This document shows positions 15,678 to 23,906 of a DNA stretch of 64,000 nt, piece by piece; position 1 is the first letter of the stretch, and the number at the start of each line of letters is the position of its first letter. The DNA comes from Streptomyces camelliae. GTDB lineage: Bacteria; Actinomycetota; Actinomycetes; Streptomycetales; Streptomycetaceae. Both the position numbers and the translations under genes were made by a program. Under the pieces are notes generated by a model. The model was not told the origin of the DNA. It was given only the letters and a program-made list of their open reading frames with translations, and ran no database searches. Location of the stretch: assembly GCF_027625935.1 (NCBI RefSeq), contig NZ_CP115300.1, positions 7,750,001-7,814,000 on the forward strand. The letters are read 5' to 3'.

Positions 15678-16967
15678 TCAACCCTCCCGCGCCGCGGCGC
15701 ACACCGCGCGCGCGATCCGTGCCACGTCCTCGTCCGAGGCGACGTACGGCGGCATCGTGTAGACCAGGTCGCGGAAGGGCCGCAGCCACACACCCTCCCG
15801 CACCGCGGCGTCCGTCGCGGCCTTCATGTCCACCTCGTGGTCGAGCTGGACGACCCCGATGGCGCCCAGGACACGGACGTCCTTCACCCCCGGCAGTTCC
15901 GAGGCCGGCGCCAGTCCTTCCCGCAGACCCGACTCGATCCGCTTGACCTCCGACAGCCAGTCCTGCCCCAGCAGCAGTTCGACCGAGGCGCAGGCGACGG
16001 CGGCCGCGAGCGGGTTGCCCATGAACGTCGGGCCGTGCGCGAGCACCGGCACCTCGCCCCGCGAGATGCCGTCGGCGACCCGCGCGGTGCACAGCGTCGC
16101 CGCCATCGTCAGATAGCCGCCGGTCAGCGCCTTGCCCACGCACATCACATCCGGGGTGACGGCCGCGTGGTCCGCCGCGAACAGCGCACCGGTCCGGCCG
16201 AACCCGGTGGCGATCTCGTCGAACACCAGCAGCACGTCGTGCGCGTCGCACGCCTCGCGCAGCACCCGCAGATAGGCGGGGGAGTGGAAGCGCATCCCGC
16301 CCGCGCCCTGCACCACCGGCTCCACGATCACCGCGGCCAGTTCGTCCGCGTGGCGTGCGATCAGCTCACGCAGCCGGTCCGCGTACGACTCCTCGTACTC
16401 CACCGGGGGCGCGTCGGCGAACACCTGGCGCGGCAGCACGCCGGACCACAGCTCGTGCATCCCGCCCTCGGGGTCGCACACCGACATCGGCTGCCAGGTG
16501 TCGCCGTGGTAGCCGCCGCGCCAGGTCAGCAGGCGCCGCTTGCCCGGGCGGCCGAGCGAACGCCAGTACTGGAGGCACATCTTCGCGGCGACCTCGACCG
16601 ACACCGAGCCGGAGTCGGCCAGGAAGACATGCTCCAGGCCCTCGGGCGACATGTCGACAAGGAGCTTTGCGAGCCGTACGGCGGGCTCGTGCGTGAGCCC
16701 GCCGAACATCACATGGCTCATCCGGCCGAGCTGCCGCCGGGCCGCCTCGTTGAGGACCGGGTGGTTGTAGCCGTGGATCGCCGACCACCAGGACGACATG
16801 CCGTCCACCAGCTCGCCCGAGCCGTCCGCGAGCCGCAGCCGGACCCCGCTCGCCGACTCCACGACGAGCGGTTCGACACGCCCGGGCATCGGTCCGTACG
16901 GATGCCACACGTGCCGCCGGTCCAGCTCCAGCAGGTCGGGCACGCTCGGGCCGGGCAGGTCAGGCAT
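15678..16967 (-). CDS. bioA: Adenosylmethionine-8-amino-7-oxononanoate aminotransferase (429 aa)
   Basis: PLP enzyme that transfers the amino group of S-adenosylmethionine to KAPA, giving diaminopelargonate. Diagnostic stretches are [10 protein letters not shown] near the start, [16 protein letters not shown] (substrate pocket tryptophans), the [21 protein letters not shown] loop, [11 protein letters not shown], and the PLP lysine in [13 protein letters not shown] 16967 overlaps the 3' end of bioB by 8 bp, so translation is coupled. Length matches the family. Confidence 0.97.
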   Translation of the reverse strand: MPDLPGPSVPDLLELDRRHVWHPYGPMPGRVEPLVVESASGVRLRLADGSGELVDGMSSWWSAIHGYNHPVLNEAARRQLGRMSHVMFGGLTHEPAVRLAKLLVDMSPEGLEHVFLADSGSVSVEVAAKMCLQYWRSLGRPGKRRLLTWRGGYHGDTWQPMSVCDPEGGMHELWSGVLPRQVFADAPPVEYEESYADRLRELIARHADELAAVIVEPVVQGAGGMRFHSPAYLRVLREACDAHDVLLVFDEIATGFGRTGALFAADHAAVTPDVMCVGKALTGGYLTMAATLCTARVADGISRGEVPVLAHGPTFMGNPLAAAVACASVELLLGQDWLSEVKRIESGLREGLAPASELPGVKDVRVLGAIGVVQLDHEVDMKAATDAAVREGVWLRPFRDLVYTMPPYVASDEDVARIARAVCAAAREG

Positions 16968-18177
16968 TGGGCGCGAGGTCCGTTCCGGCACCCCGGCGGC
17001 GGACGGCGACGAGGTCGGTGCGGGCCTCGTGCGCGGCGGGCGCCGCGGCCGTGGCCGCCGTACCGCACCCGTCCGCACCCTCGTGCGAGCCGCAGACGGA
17101 CCCGCATCCGGCACCCTCGTGCGAGCCGCACCCGGCGCTCTCGTGCGCTGCGCAGCCGCCGGTGGCCGCCGTCGCGCGGTGCTCGGGCAGGGTCACCTCG
17201 CCGGCGCCCTCCACCTCGAACCCGGCGTCCGCGATCATCTCCAGGTCGGCCTTGCCGGCCTGGCCCTCGGTGGTCAGGTAGTCGCCGAGGAAGATGGAGT
17301 TGGCCAGGTGCAGGGCGAGGGGCTGCATCGTGCGCAGATGGACCTCGCGGCCGCCCGCGATGCGCACCTCGACGTCCGGGCACACGAAGCGGACCATCGC
17401 CAGGATCCTCAGGCAGCGCTGCGGGGTGAGGTTCCACTCCTTGGCCAGCGGGGTGCCCTCGACCGGGATCAGGAAGTTGACCGGGACCGAGTCGGGGTCC
17501 AGCTCGCGCAGCGAGAAGACCACGTCGACCAGGTCCTCGTCGCTCTCGCCCATGCCCGCGATCAGGCCGGAGCAGGCGGACAGACCGGCGGCGTGAGCCT
17601 TGTTCACCGTGTCCACCCGGTCGGCGTAGGTGTGGGTGGTGGTGATGTCCGCGTACGTCCCCTCGGACGTGTTGAGGTTGTGGTTGTAGGCGTCCGCGCC
17701 CGCCTCGCGCAGCCGCTCGGCCTGGCCGTCGGAGAGCAGCCCGAGGCAGGCGCACACCTCGACGCCCTCGTTCTGATCCTTGATCGCCTTGATGGTGCCG
17801 GCGACCCGCTCCACGTCACGGTCGGTCGGACCGCGCCCGGACGCCACCAGACAGACCCGCTTGGCACCGCCGGCCAGCCCGGCCGCCGCGGCCCTGGAGG
17901 CCTCGTCGGGCTTGAGCCAGGTGTACTTCAGGATGCCGGTGTCGGAGCCGAGCCGCTGGGAGCAGTAGGAGCAGTCCTCCGGACACAGACCCGACTTCAG
18001 GTTCACCAGATAGTTGAGTTTCACCCGGCGCCCGAACCAGTGCCGGCGCACCTTTCCGGCCGCGGCCACCACATCGAGTACGTCGTCGTCGGAGGTGGCC
18101 AGTACGGCGAGCGCTTCCTCGCGGGTCGGCAGCTCGCGCCGAAGCCCCTTGTCCACCAGCGTGTTCAGCAGGTCCAT
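16960..18177 (-). CDS. bioB: Biotin synthase with a Cys/His-rich C-terminal tail (405 aa)
   Basis: Radical SAM enzyme inserting sulfur into dethiobiotin. The [4Fe-4S] motif CPEDCSYC, the [10 protein letters not shown] and GLIAGMGES stretches, and the [2Fe-2S] ligand region with [11 protein letters not shown] are all in place. ATG 18177 ([11 protein letters not shown]) fits the family N-terminus. The catalytic core ends near residue 330; a tail of about 66 residues follows, with five Cys and three His in repeats such as [13 protein letters not shown] between residues 340 and 372. The coding DNA of the tail contains three near-copies of CCTCGTGCGAGCCGCA. The tail may bind metal or feed iron/sulfur to the expended cluster, but this is inference. 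Divergent from bioF. Confidence 0.96.
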   Translation of the reverse strand: MDLLNTLVDKGLRRELPTREEALAVLATSDDDVLDVVAAAGKVRRHWFGRRVKLNYLVNLKSGLCPEDCSYCSQRLGSDTGILKYTWLKPDEASRAAAAGLAGGAKRVCLVASGRGPTDRDVERVAGTIKAIKDQNEGVEVCACLGLLSDGQAERLREAGADAYNHNLNTSEGTYADITTTHTYADRVDTVNKAHAAGLSACSGLIAGMGESDEDLVDVVFSLRELDPDSVPVNFLIPVEGTPLAKEWNLTPQRCLRILAMVRFVCPDVEVRIAGGREVHLRTMQPLALHLANSIFLGDYLTTEGQAGKADLEMIADAGFEVEGAGEVTLPEHRATAATGGCAAHESAGCGSHEGAGCGSVCGSHEGADGCGTAATAAAPAAHEARTDLVAVRRRGAGTDLAPNA

Positions 18178-18324
18178 GAGGTCCGATCCTGTCCTACGGG
18201 ACCGTCCCGGGCCAAGGAGAGTTTGCACAACACAGACAGTTCACCGTGTGGGTATTGCCACACCCTGGGCGGCTGGCCGTCCCGCTAGGGTCTGTCCGCT
18301 ACCTACAAAAGCCCCGGAGGACCC
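18178..18324. promoter_or_regulatory. Divergent bioB/bioF promoter region
   Basis: The 147 bp between the two biotin genes must hold both promoters. A loose dyad with CACA and TGTG arms spans about 18229-18249 (around CAGACAGTTCACCG), a plausible site for a biotin regulator such as BirA or BioQ, but it does not clearly match a published consensus that I can recall. The bioF ribosome site GGAGG is at 18315-18319. Confidence 0.35.
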
Positions 18325-19452
18325 ATGGCGTTCGGCTGGATCGACGACCAGGCCGAGGCGCGCCGCCGCGCCGGACTCGTACGGACCCTGCGCCCGCGCC
18401 CCGCCGACTCAGCCCTGCTGGATCTGGCGAGCAACGACTACCTGGGCCTCGCCCACCACCCCGAGGTCATCGAGGGCGCGGCCGGGGCGGCGCGGACCTG
18501 GGGCGGCGGGTCCACCGGCTCCCGGCTGGTCACCGGCACCACCGAACTGCACACCGAGCTGGAGCGCGAGCTGGCCGCCTTCTGCGGCGTGGAGGCGGCC
18601 CTGGTCTTCTCCTCCGGCTACGCGGCCAACCTGGCCGCGGTCACCACGCTCGGCCCGCACGGCTCGCTGATCGTCTCCGACGCGGGCAACCACGCCTCCC
18701 TCATCGACGGCTGCCGGCTCGCCCGCGGTGAGCGGCAGGTGGTGGGGCACGCGGACCCGGAGGCGGTGCGCAAGGCGCTGACCACGCACGCGGGCGAGGC
18801 GATCGTCGTCTCCGACACGGTGTTCTCCGTGGACGGCGACGCGGCTCCGCTGACCGCGCTGGCCGAGGCGTGCCGGGAGCACGGGGCCGGGCTGGTCGTG
18901 GACGACGCGCACGGGCTCGGGGTGCTGGGCGAGGGCGGCCGGGGAGCGCCCTACGCGGCCGGGCTCGCGGGCGCCGCGGACGTGGTGGTCACGGCCACCC
19001 TGTCCAAGTCGCTGGGCAGTCAGGGCGGGGTGGTGCTGGGACCGGCGAGGGTGATCGACCATCTGGTCAACGCGGCCCGGACCTTCATCTTCGACACGGG
19101 CCTGGCCCCGGCGGCGGCCGGTGCGGCCCTGGCGGCGCTGCGGCTGCTCGTGCGGGAGCCGGAGCGCGCGGCGCGAGCCCGTGAGGTGGCCGCGGAACTG
19201 CACGCACGGCTGACCGCCGCGGGTCTGGAGGCGGTGCGTCCGGACGCCGCGGTGGTCTCCGTGCGAGCTCCGTCCCCGGAGCAGGCGGTGCGCTGGGCGG
19301 CCGACTGCCGTACGGCAGGGCTGGCCGTGGGCTGCTTCCGTCCTCCTTCCGTGCCCGACGGCATCTCGCGGCTGAGACTGACCGCCCGCGCGGACCTGTC
19401 CGGGGCCGAGATCGAACGCGCTGTACGGGTGATCGGCGAAACGCGACCATGA
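18325..19452 (+). CDS. bioF: 8-amino-7-oxononanoate synthase (375 aa)
   Basis: PLP-dependent condensation of pimeloyl-ACP or -CoA with L-alanine, the first step of the bicyclic biotin pathway. Family marks: LASNDYLGLAHHPEV, GGGSTGSRLVTGTT, VFSSGYAANLAAV, the cofactor Asp in VVDDAHGLGVLG, and the PLP lysine in TATLSKSLGSQGG. GGAGG lies 6 bp before the ATG. It is divergent from bioB-bioA-bioD; no bioC/bioH pimelate gene is present in the window. Confidence 0.96.
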   Translation: MAFGWIDDQAEARRRAGLVRTLRPRPADSALLDLASNDYLGLAHHPEVIEGAAGAARTWGGGSTGSRLVTGTTELHTELERELAAFCGVEAALVFSSGYAANLAAVTTLGPHGSLIVSDAGNHASLIDGCRLARGERQVVGHADPEAVRKALTTHAGEAIVVSDTVFSVDGDAAPLTALAEACREHGAGLVVDDAHGLGVLGEGGRGAPYAAGLAGAADVVVTATLSKSLGSQGGVVLGPARVIDHLVNAARTFIFDTGLAPAAAGAALAALRLLVREPERAARAREVAAELHARLTAAGLEAVRPDAAVVSVRAPSPEQAVRWAADCRTAGLAVGCFRPPSVPDGISRLRLTARADLSGAEIERAVRVIGETRP

Positions 19453-19487
19453 GTCGGCGTGACACGGCCGTGCTTCACCGGCTGCGG

Positions 19488-19709
19488 TCAGATGGCAGTG
19501 AGGAACTCCGCCCAGCTGTCGGCCGAGAAGAGCAGTGCGGGTCCGGCCGGGCTCTTGGAGTCCCGTACGGCGAGCAGTCCGGTCCAGGGACCGGAGCACG
19601 GCCGCGCCGTCTCCACACAGTTGTTGGCTCCCGTGCTGTAGCTGCTGCGCAGCCAGCGCACGTCGTGCAGGTCGGTACTGGCAGGGACGTTCCGAGGCAG
19701 TGTTGACAT
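19488..19709 (-). CDS. DUF397 protein (73 aa)
   Basis: A small protein of the DUF397 family, found in very many copies in Streptomyces next to XRE regulators. Diagnostic pattern: LHDVRWLRSSYSTGANNCVETA near the start, a central LLAVRDSKSPAGPALLF and the end DSWAEFLTAI. It starts ATG 19709, 15 bp after the regulator's stop, in one operon with it. In the WhiJ/AbaA type systems such small proteins are thought to act with the DNA-binding partner in developmental control. Confidence 0.93.
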   Translation of the reverse strand: MSTLPRNVPASTDLHDVRWLRSSYSTGANNCVETARPCSGPWTGLLAVRDSKSPAGPALLFSADSWAEFLTAI

Positions 19710-19724
19710 GGGGGGTGTGCCTCC

Positions 19725-20585
19725 TTACGCGCCGTCACCTATCCCGGCGATGTAGTCCAACGATTCCTCGGGGGAAAGGGCGTGGAACTGAAGGGTCGTG
19801 AAGGCCTCGGAGTAGGCCATGAGGTCTTCTTTCCGCTCCAGGTAGAGGCTACTCGTCAACTGGTCTAGAACAACCACATCCAGATCAGAAGTGCTCGGAA
19901 ATGAGAAAATAACAAAAGGTCCGGTGAGGCCCACATGGGCGCCGGCGCCGAACGGCAGTACCTGGAGCCGGACTTGGGGCAGCCGGGCGGCCTCCAGCAG
20001 CCGCTCCAGCTGCCGGGCCATCACCTCGGGGCCGCCGACCTCGCGCCGCAACACCGCCTCGTCCAGTACCGCGCACAGCGTCAGCGGCGGGTCCGAGCGC
20101 AGCACGTCCTGCCGGGCCAGCCGCACCTCCACCAGCGTGTCCAGGCGCTCCTCGTCCAGATCGGGCACGGCCGCCCGGGTCACCGCGCGGGCGTACTCGG
20201 GCGTCTGGAGCAGTCCCGGCACCACCGTGGTCTCCAGAGTGCGCATCGCGCTCGCCTGCGACTCCAGACTGATGAAATCCCGGTACGTGGGCGGCAGCAC
20301 CCCGCGGTAGGCGTGCCACCAGCGGTGCCGGTCGCCCGCCCCCTCGGAGCCCGCCAGCATCAGCAGCAACTCGCGCAGATGCCCGTCCCGCACCCCGTAG
20401 GCGTCCAGCAGCGAGCGCACATCGGCCGGTTTCACCCCGCTGGCACCGGTCTCGATCCGGCTCACCTTCGACTGGTGCCAGCCGACGAGCCGGGCCGCCT
20501 CACCGCTCGTGAGCCCAGCACCGGTACGCAGCATGCGCAGTTCGGCGCCCAGTTTGCGGCGCCGCACCGCCGGACCGTTCTGCAT
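19725..20585 (-). CDS. XRE-family regulator with DUF5753 domain, WhiJ type (286 aa)
   Basis: N-terminal helix-turn-helix (residues 10-65, LGAELRMLRTGAGLTSGEAARLVGWHQSKVSRIETG) followed by the DUF5753 domain (about 95-275) with the typical HAYRGVLPPTYRDFISLESQASAMRTLETTVVPGLLQT opening. The WhiJ class of Streptomyces regulators influences sporulation and antibiotic synthesis. The C-terminal coding stretch around 19870-19925 is markedly more A/T-rich than the rest of the gene. Operon with the DUF397 gene and divergent from a HATPase gene, which completes the usual three-part module. Confidence 0.93.
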   Translation of the reverse strand: MQNGPAVRRRKLGAELRMLRTGAGLTSGEAARLVGWHQSKVSRIETGASGVKPADVRSLLDAYGVRDGHLRELLLMLAGSEGAGDRHRWWHAYRGVLPPTYRDFISLESQASAMRTLETTVVPGLLQTPEYARAVTRAAVPDLDEERLDTLVEVRLARQDVLRSDPPLTLCAVLDEAVLRREVGGPEVMARQLERLLEAARLPQVRLQVLPFGAGAHVGLTGPFVIFSFPSTSDLDVVVLDQLTSSLYLERKEDLMAYSEAFTTLQFHALSPEESLDYIAGIGDGA

Positions 20586-20656
20586 GGGCTCCTCCTTACT
20601 CCTTCCGGGCCGCCCGAATACGGTCTCGCGTCGTAGAGTTCACCGCTTTGGGCGAC

Positions 20657-20672
20657 AGATATATGCATATCT
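20657..20672. promoter_or_regulatory. AT-rich inverted repeat in the regulator promoter
   Basis: AGATAT-ATGC-ATATCT, a 6+6 bp inverted repeat with 4-bp centre, stands out in GC-rich DNA. It lies 72 bp upstream of the XRE regulator start and 127 bp before the divergent HATPase gene, so it could be an operator or an unusually AT-rich promoter element for either. Confidence 0.4.
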
Positions 20673-20798
20673 TGGTGGATCGCTCCCCGTGACCGGTCCG
20701 GTGATGGCAGGCTGACGAGGAAGCACCAGTCCGGGACCGTACTCGAACCATCCGCTCCTTGTCGGACTGCGGTCCCGGGGGAAAGGGACGACGTCGCC

Positions 20799-21236
20799 AT
20801 GGCAGACCATCTGGAAGCATCCGTCACTCTGCCGAGCGATCCCGCCTCGGTCTCCGCCGCCCGTTCGTACGTCGTGGGGACCCTCGCGGAATGGGGTCTG
20901 CCGTCGGACACCGAAGCGGCCGACACCGTGCGGCTCATCGTCTCCGAACTCGCCACCAACGCCGTACAGCACACCTTCGGTCAGTCACCCACCTTCACGG
21001 TCGACATCGCGCTGGACCGTGACGAACATCTGCGCATCGGCGTCACGGACAGTCATCCGCGTTTCCCGAAGAGACTGCCCGCCGCAGTCCAGCAGGACAA
21101 TGGCCGCGGCATGGTCATCATCCGCTGGCTCACCGCCGAATACGGCGGCAAACTCCGTATCCGCCCGACCCGTGAGGGCGGCAAGACGGTCTCCATCGAA
21201 CTGCCGTGGATGGTTCCCGCGGGGCAGCACCCCTGA
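20799..21236 (+). CDS. HATPase_c_2 anti-sigma-like ATP-binding protein (145 aa)
   Basis: An RsbW/SpoIIAB-related Bergerat-fold ATPase. N box: RLIVSELATNAVQHTF (about residues 47-62); G1 box region: IGVTDSHPRFP; G2 region: DNGRGMVIIRWLTAEYGG, and a final strand TVSIELPW. Such stand-alone proteins in Streptomyces act as anti-sigma factors or as the kinase-like member of WhiJ-type modules. Divergent from the XRE-DUF397 operon. Confidence 0.9.
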   Translation: MADHLEASVTLPSDPASVSAARSYVVGTLAEWGLPSDTEAADTVRLIVSELATNAVQHTFGQSPTFTVDIALDRDEHLRIGVTDSHPRFPKRLPAAVQQDNGRGMVIIRWLTAEYGGKLRIRPTREGGKTVSIELPWMVPAGQHP

Positions 21237-21240
21237 GGGA

Positions 21241-21270
21241 CGGAGCGGCCCCTCTGCTGGAGCCGCTCCG
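21241..21270. terminator. Hairpin between convergent genes
   Basis: CGGAGCGGC pairs with GCCGCTCCG across a 12-base loop, 4 bp after the HATPase stop and 14 bp from the NlpC/P60 stop. It can serve as terminator for both; no T-run, as is common in Streptomyces. Confidence 0.6.
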
Positions 21271-21284
21271 CCCCTGACGATGGA

Positions 21285-21758
21285 TCAGCTGACCCGGCCG
21301 TACCAGACGCTCTTGGTCCAGATCTTCTGGAGCCGCACCACGTCCCCGGTCTTCGGAGCGTGCCAGATCTTTCCCTGTCCGGCGTAGATGCCGACGTGGT
21401 AGACGTTCGAGCCGTAGTGGAAGAACACCAGGTCACCGACCCGGCGGTTGCCGGCCGAGATGTGGCGCGTCTTGTTGTACTGCCCGGCTGCGGTACGTGG
21501 CAGGGTCTTGCCCGCCTTCTTGAACGAGTAGAGCGTCAGCCCGGAGCAGTCGAAGCGGCGCGGTCCGGTGGCCCCCCACGCGTACGGGGCACCCTTCTTG
21601 GAGGCCGCGACCTGGAGTGCTTTCGCCGCGAGGCTCGCGGCCGAGGCGTCGGTGGCGAGACCCGGGACCACGATCGAGCCGCCGACGGCGGCCAGGGTGA
21701 GTGCCGAGGCCGTGCCGGCCCGGGCCATGAGCGACGGGACACGATTGAGCGCAGTCAT
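21285..21758 (-). CDS. Secreted NlpC/P60 cell-wall peptidase (157 aa)
   Basis: A D,L-endopeptidase of peptidoglycan. ATG 21758 follows an AAGGG ribosome site. Residues 1-40 are a signal peptide (SALTLAAVGGSIVV, cleavage near DASA-AS). The NlpC/P60 domain starts at about residue 43 with YAWGATGPRRFDCSGLT carrying catalytic Cys71, then the His121 region (NVYHVGIYAG) and His133 (KIWHAPKTG). No LysM or other wall anchor is present, so it is a minimal enzyme. The transcript carries a ydaO-type leader, linking expression to c-di-AMP as for several Streptomyces wall hydrolases such as rpfA. Confidence 0.93.
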   Translation of the reverse strand: MTALNRVPSLMARAGTASALTLAAVGGSIVVPGLATDASAASLAAKALQVAASKKGAPYAWGATGPRRFDCSGLTLYSFKKAGKTLPRTAAGQYNKTRHISAGNRRVGDLVFFHYGSNVYHVGIYAGQGKIWHAPKTGDVVRLQKIWTKSVWYGRVS

Positions 21759-21775
21759 GCGCAACCCTTCGTCAG

Positions 21776-21957
21776 CCGCCTGTGAAGGATGACCTGTCGG
21801 ATTCGGGCTGGCGAAGGTGCCCGGCCGCGTTGCCGCGGCTTCACCCCAAGGGCTGCCCGGAACCTCAGTCCGTCTGCCAGTGACGCACAGACGAACATCC
21901 GCTCCGGCGACCCGTCTTGCTTGGGTCCTCCACTCCTGCCGATCCACTCCTGTCGAC
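21776..21957 (-). ncRNA. ydaO-yuaA (cyclic di-AMP) riboswitch
   Basis: Read on the minus strand, the leader of the NlpC/P60 gene shows the conserved blocks of the class in order: GGAGGACCCAAGCA, then CCTTGGGGTGAAGCCGC, the GCAACGCGGCCGGGCA hairpin, CAGCCCGAATCCGACAGG, TCATCCTTCACAGGCGGC and TGACGAAGGG directly before the coding region. These match the Streptomyces versions of the ydaO motif I know. The class is an off-switch on c-di-AMP binding. Ends are approximate. Confidence 0.9.
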
Positions 21958-22338
21958 CGGTCATCCGGGGCGGCGGCAGGATTCGGCGTCCGCCCGGATC
22001 GCCCCGCCGCGGTGGCGGGGGCTTGTCGTCAGTCAGGGATCTTGGCTCACCGCTGTCCGAAAATCCCAATGGATCCGGGGATTTGTGGCGTTACTCACCA
22101 CTCGCCCGTTCGGGTGGACAGTGCTGTGTTCGAGTCACCGTCAGTTCTCGTACGTAGGCCCCGACCTGGGACGAAATGCCTGCGCGTGATCGTCGGCCGG
22201 GCGCCCTGCGCAAGTCGGAAGACCGCGGAAATGATCCGGATATACACCGGTCGGCGGTACGTCGTTCGGGCCGTTTGTGTCCCGCGCGAACGGTCACGTG
22301 TCGACACCGCTGCCCGTCGGCCCGTTCGGGCGTCCGGA
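21958..22338. other. Intergenic region upstream of the riboswitch
   Basis: About 380 bp that must contain the promoter of the riboswitch transcript. An inverted repeat AAATCCC...GGGATTT (22061-22084) with a 10-bp centre lies roughly 105 bp upstream of the riboswitch. No gene is supported. Confidence 0.45.
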
Positions 22339-22644
22339 TCAGCGGACGCCTTCCGGCGGGAGCGCGACGCGCGCAGTACGGCGTTCACCGTCCAGCACCC
22401 GCAACGCCCGTGCCAGCGTGTCCCCGTGCAGCTCCGCCTCGCCCCGCTGATGCATCAACGCGAGGGCGTCCCGCAGCTCTGCGGCCTTGCGCACCAGGGC
22501 CTGGGCCGCGCGCAGACCCCGGTAGGTGTCGCCGTCGAGGGCCGGGTTGATCCTGCCCAGCAGGTCGACCGCCTCCAGGTAACGGTCGATCAGATCGCCC
22601 TCGGCACGCGTCAGCGCGGGCAGCGGCGGCAGCTCCGGAAGCAT
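22339..22644 (-). CDS. Small helical protein co-transcribed with the clpP-like gene (101 aa)
   Basis: Begins MLPELPPLPALTRAEGDLIDRYLEAVDLLGRINPALDG and continues as amphipathic helices (YRGLRAAQALVRKAAELRDALALMHQRG, then LARALRVLDGERRTARVAL). There are no membrane segments, cysteines or known motifs. It starts 7 bp after the ClpP-like stop, so it is in that operon. Unrecognised; by position it could be an adaptor or partner of the protease-like protein. Confidence 0.7.
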   Translation of the reverse strand: MLPELPPLPALTRAEGDLIDRYLEAVDLLGRINPALDGDTYRGLRAAQALVRKAAELRDALALMHQRGEAELHGDTLARALRVLDGERRTARVALPPEGVR

Positions 22645-22651
22645 CGTCGGC

Positions 22652-23302
22652 TCACCTCGCGTCCGGTGCGCCGGGCGTGCTCCGCCGGCTGGGCACGATG
22701 CCGTCCACCAGACCGTAGGCCAGTGCCGCCGGGGCGTCCAGCACCAAGTCCCGTTCCAGGTCGGCGTGCACCTGCTCCGCCGTGCGCCCGGTGTGCCGGA
22801 CGAGCATCTCCTCCGCCAGCGCCCGCATTCGGCCCAACTCCTCGGCCTGGATGAAGAGGTCGCTGGGCTGACCCTGCACCGGCGCGGCCAGCTGGGGCTG
22901 CGCGATCACCATGCGCGCGCCGGGCAGCGCGAACCGCTTGCCCGGGGTGCCGGCCGCGAGCAGCAGCGCCGCGTAGGAGGCGGCCTGGCCCAGGCAGTAG
23001 GTGGCCACGTCGCAGCTGACGTAGCGCAGCGTGTCGTAGAGCGCCGTCATCGCATGGAAGGTGCCGCCGGGGGAGTTGATGTACAGCGTGATGTCCCGCT
23101 CGGGGGCCGCGTGTTCGAGGTACATGAGCTGCGCCATCACGTCGTTGGCCGCCGTGTCGTCGAGCGGGGTGCCGAGGAAGACGATCCGGTCCTCGAAGAG
23201 CTTGCCGTAGGGATCGAGGGTGCGCGCGCCGCTGCTGGTGCGCTCGGTGAATTCCGGCAGGACATAGCGGGCGTGGGCGGCGAATTGCCGGGACATGGAC
23301 AT
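22652..23302 (-). CDS. ClpP-family protein lacking the catalytic histidine (216 aa)
   Basis: Clear ClpP fold: [25 protein letters not shown], the oxyanion loop [18 protein letters not shown], nucleophile Ser109 in [12 protein letters not shown], and the C-terminal [19 protein letters not shown] with Asp185. The catalytic histidine, normally in the MIHQP motif, is replaced by Ala134 (MVIAQPQ); the codon reads GCG. The subunit should therefore be inactive, like ClpR proteins of plastids and cyanobacteria, or work only within a mixed ring. Starts ATG with an AAGGGG ribosome site. Divergent from a Phd/YefM antitoxin, and followed by a 101-residue helical gene. Confidence 0.93.
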   Translation of the reverse strand: MSMSRQFAAHARYVLPEFTERTSSGARTLDPYGKLFEDRIVFLGTPLDDTAANDVMAQLMYLEHAAPERDITLYINSPGGTFHAMTALYDTLRYVSCDVATYCLGQAASYAALLLAAGTPGKRFALPGARMVIAQPQLAAPVQGQPSDLFIQAEELGRMRALAEEMLVRHTGRTAEQVHADLERDLVLDAPAALAYGLVDGIVPSRRSTPGAPDAR

Positions 23303-23351
23303 ACCCCTTCTCGTGGCGCGGCCGACGATGCGGCGCTGCTTCTGTAAAAAA

Positions 23352-23365
23352 TGTACAGGATGTAC
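23352..23365. promoter_or_regulatory. TGTACA-type operator between clpP-like gene and antitoxin
   Basis: GTACA-GGA-TGTAC forms a perfect inverted repeat (23353-23365), with the core TGTACA at 23352-23357. E. coli YefM is known to bind TGTACA-centred palindromes. A TAGAAT at 23373-23378 would make a -10 box 6 bp before the antitoxin ATG, implying a leaderless transcript. The site also lies 50-63 bp upstream of the clpP-like gene. Confidence 0.6.
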
Positions 23366-23384
23366 GTGACGTTAGAATGGGGGT

Positions 23385-23672
23385 ATGGCCTACGAGATTC
23401 CGGTGACACAAGCCAGGGCTGAGCTCGCCGACCTGATCAACCGGGTGGTGTACGGCGGTGAGCGCGTCGTCGTGACGCGGCATGGAAAGCCGCTGGTCGC
23501 GCTGGTCTCGGCCGCCGATCTGGAGCGGCTGGACGCGCTGGACGAGGCGGCCGGTGCGGCCGAGGAGCAGATCATCAGCTCTGTCTCGGGCGTCCGCGAG
23601 GCCGGTTCCGCTCCGCGTGAACAGCGCCGGTTCGGGATCGCCGCCGAGCATCGCGGACCCGGGGTGTCCTGA
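23385..23672 (+). CDS. Phd/YefM-family antitoxin, no adjacent toxin (95 aa)
   Basis: The N-terminal 70 residues are a complete Phd/YefM domain: MAYEIPVTQARAELADLINRVVYGGERVVVTRHGKPLVALVSAADLERLDALDE. Instead of the usual toxin-neutralising tail it ends with 25 Ser/Arg/Gly-rich residues. No RelE/YoeB/Doc-like gene follows; the next gene is ureA, 234 bp away. It may be a solitary regulator controlling itself and the divergent clpP-like gene, or a relic of a lost pair. Upstream of the ATG there is GGGGG at 1-bp spacing, not a working ribosome site. Confidence 0.9.
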   Translation: MAYEIPVTQARAELADLINRVVYGGERVVVTRHGKPLVALVSAADLERLDALDEAAGAAEEQIISSVSGVREAGSAPREQRRFGIAAEHRGPGVS

Positions 23673-23906
23673 CCCGTGCGGGTGAACCGGTAAGGCCCGT
23701 CCCATCGTGCAGTCATCGGTGGATCAAGGTCTGGTTAACGTCGTTGAAACGCCGACGAACTAGCCTGCCGATCCACGCCACCAGGGGTTTTTCTGCCCGG
23801 ATTCTCCTTGATCTTGGGAAATGTCCGTCTGTTAGACCTGACCCCGTCGTGGTGGCTGCGGCAACCGGACCCCGCACGGTCCGGAGCGAGGACTGTGAGG
23901 TGGGAC

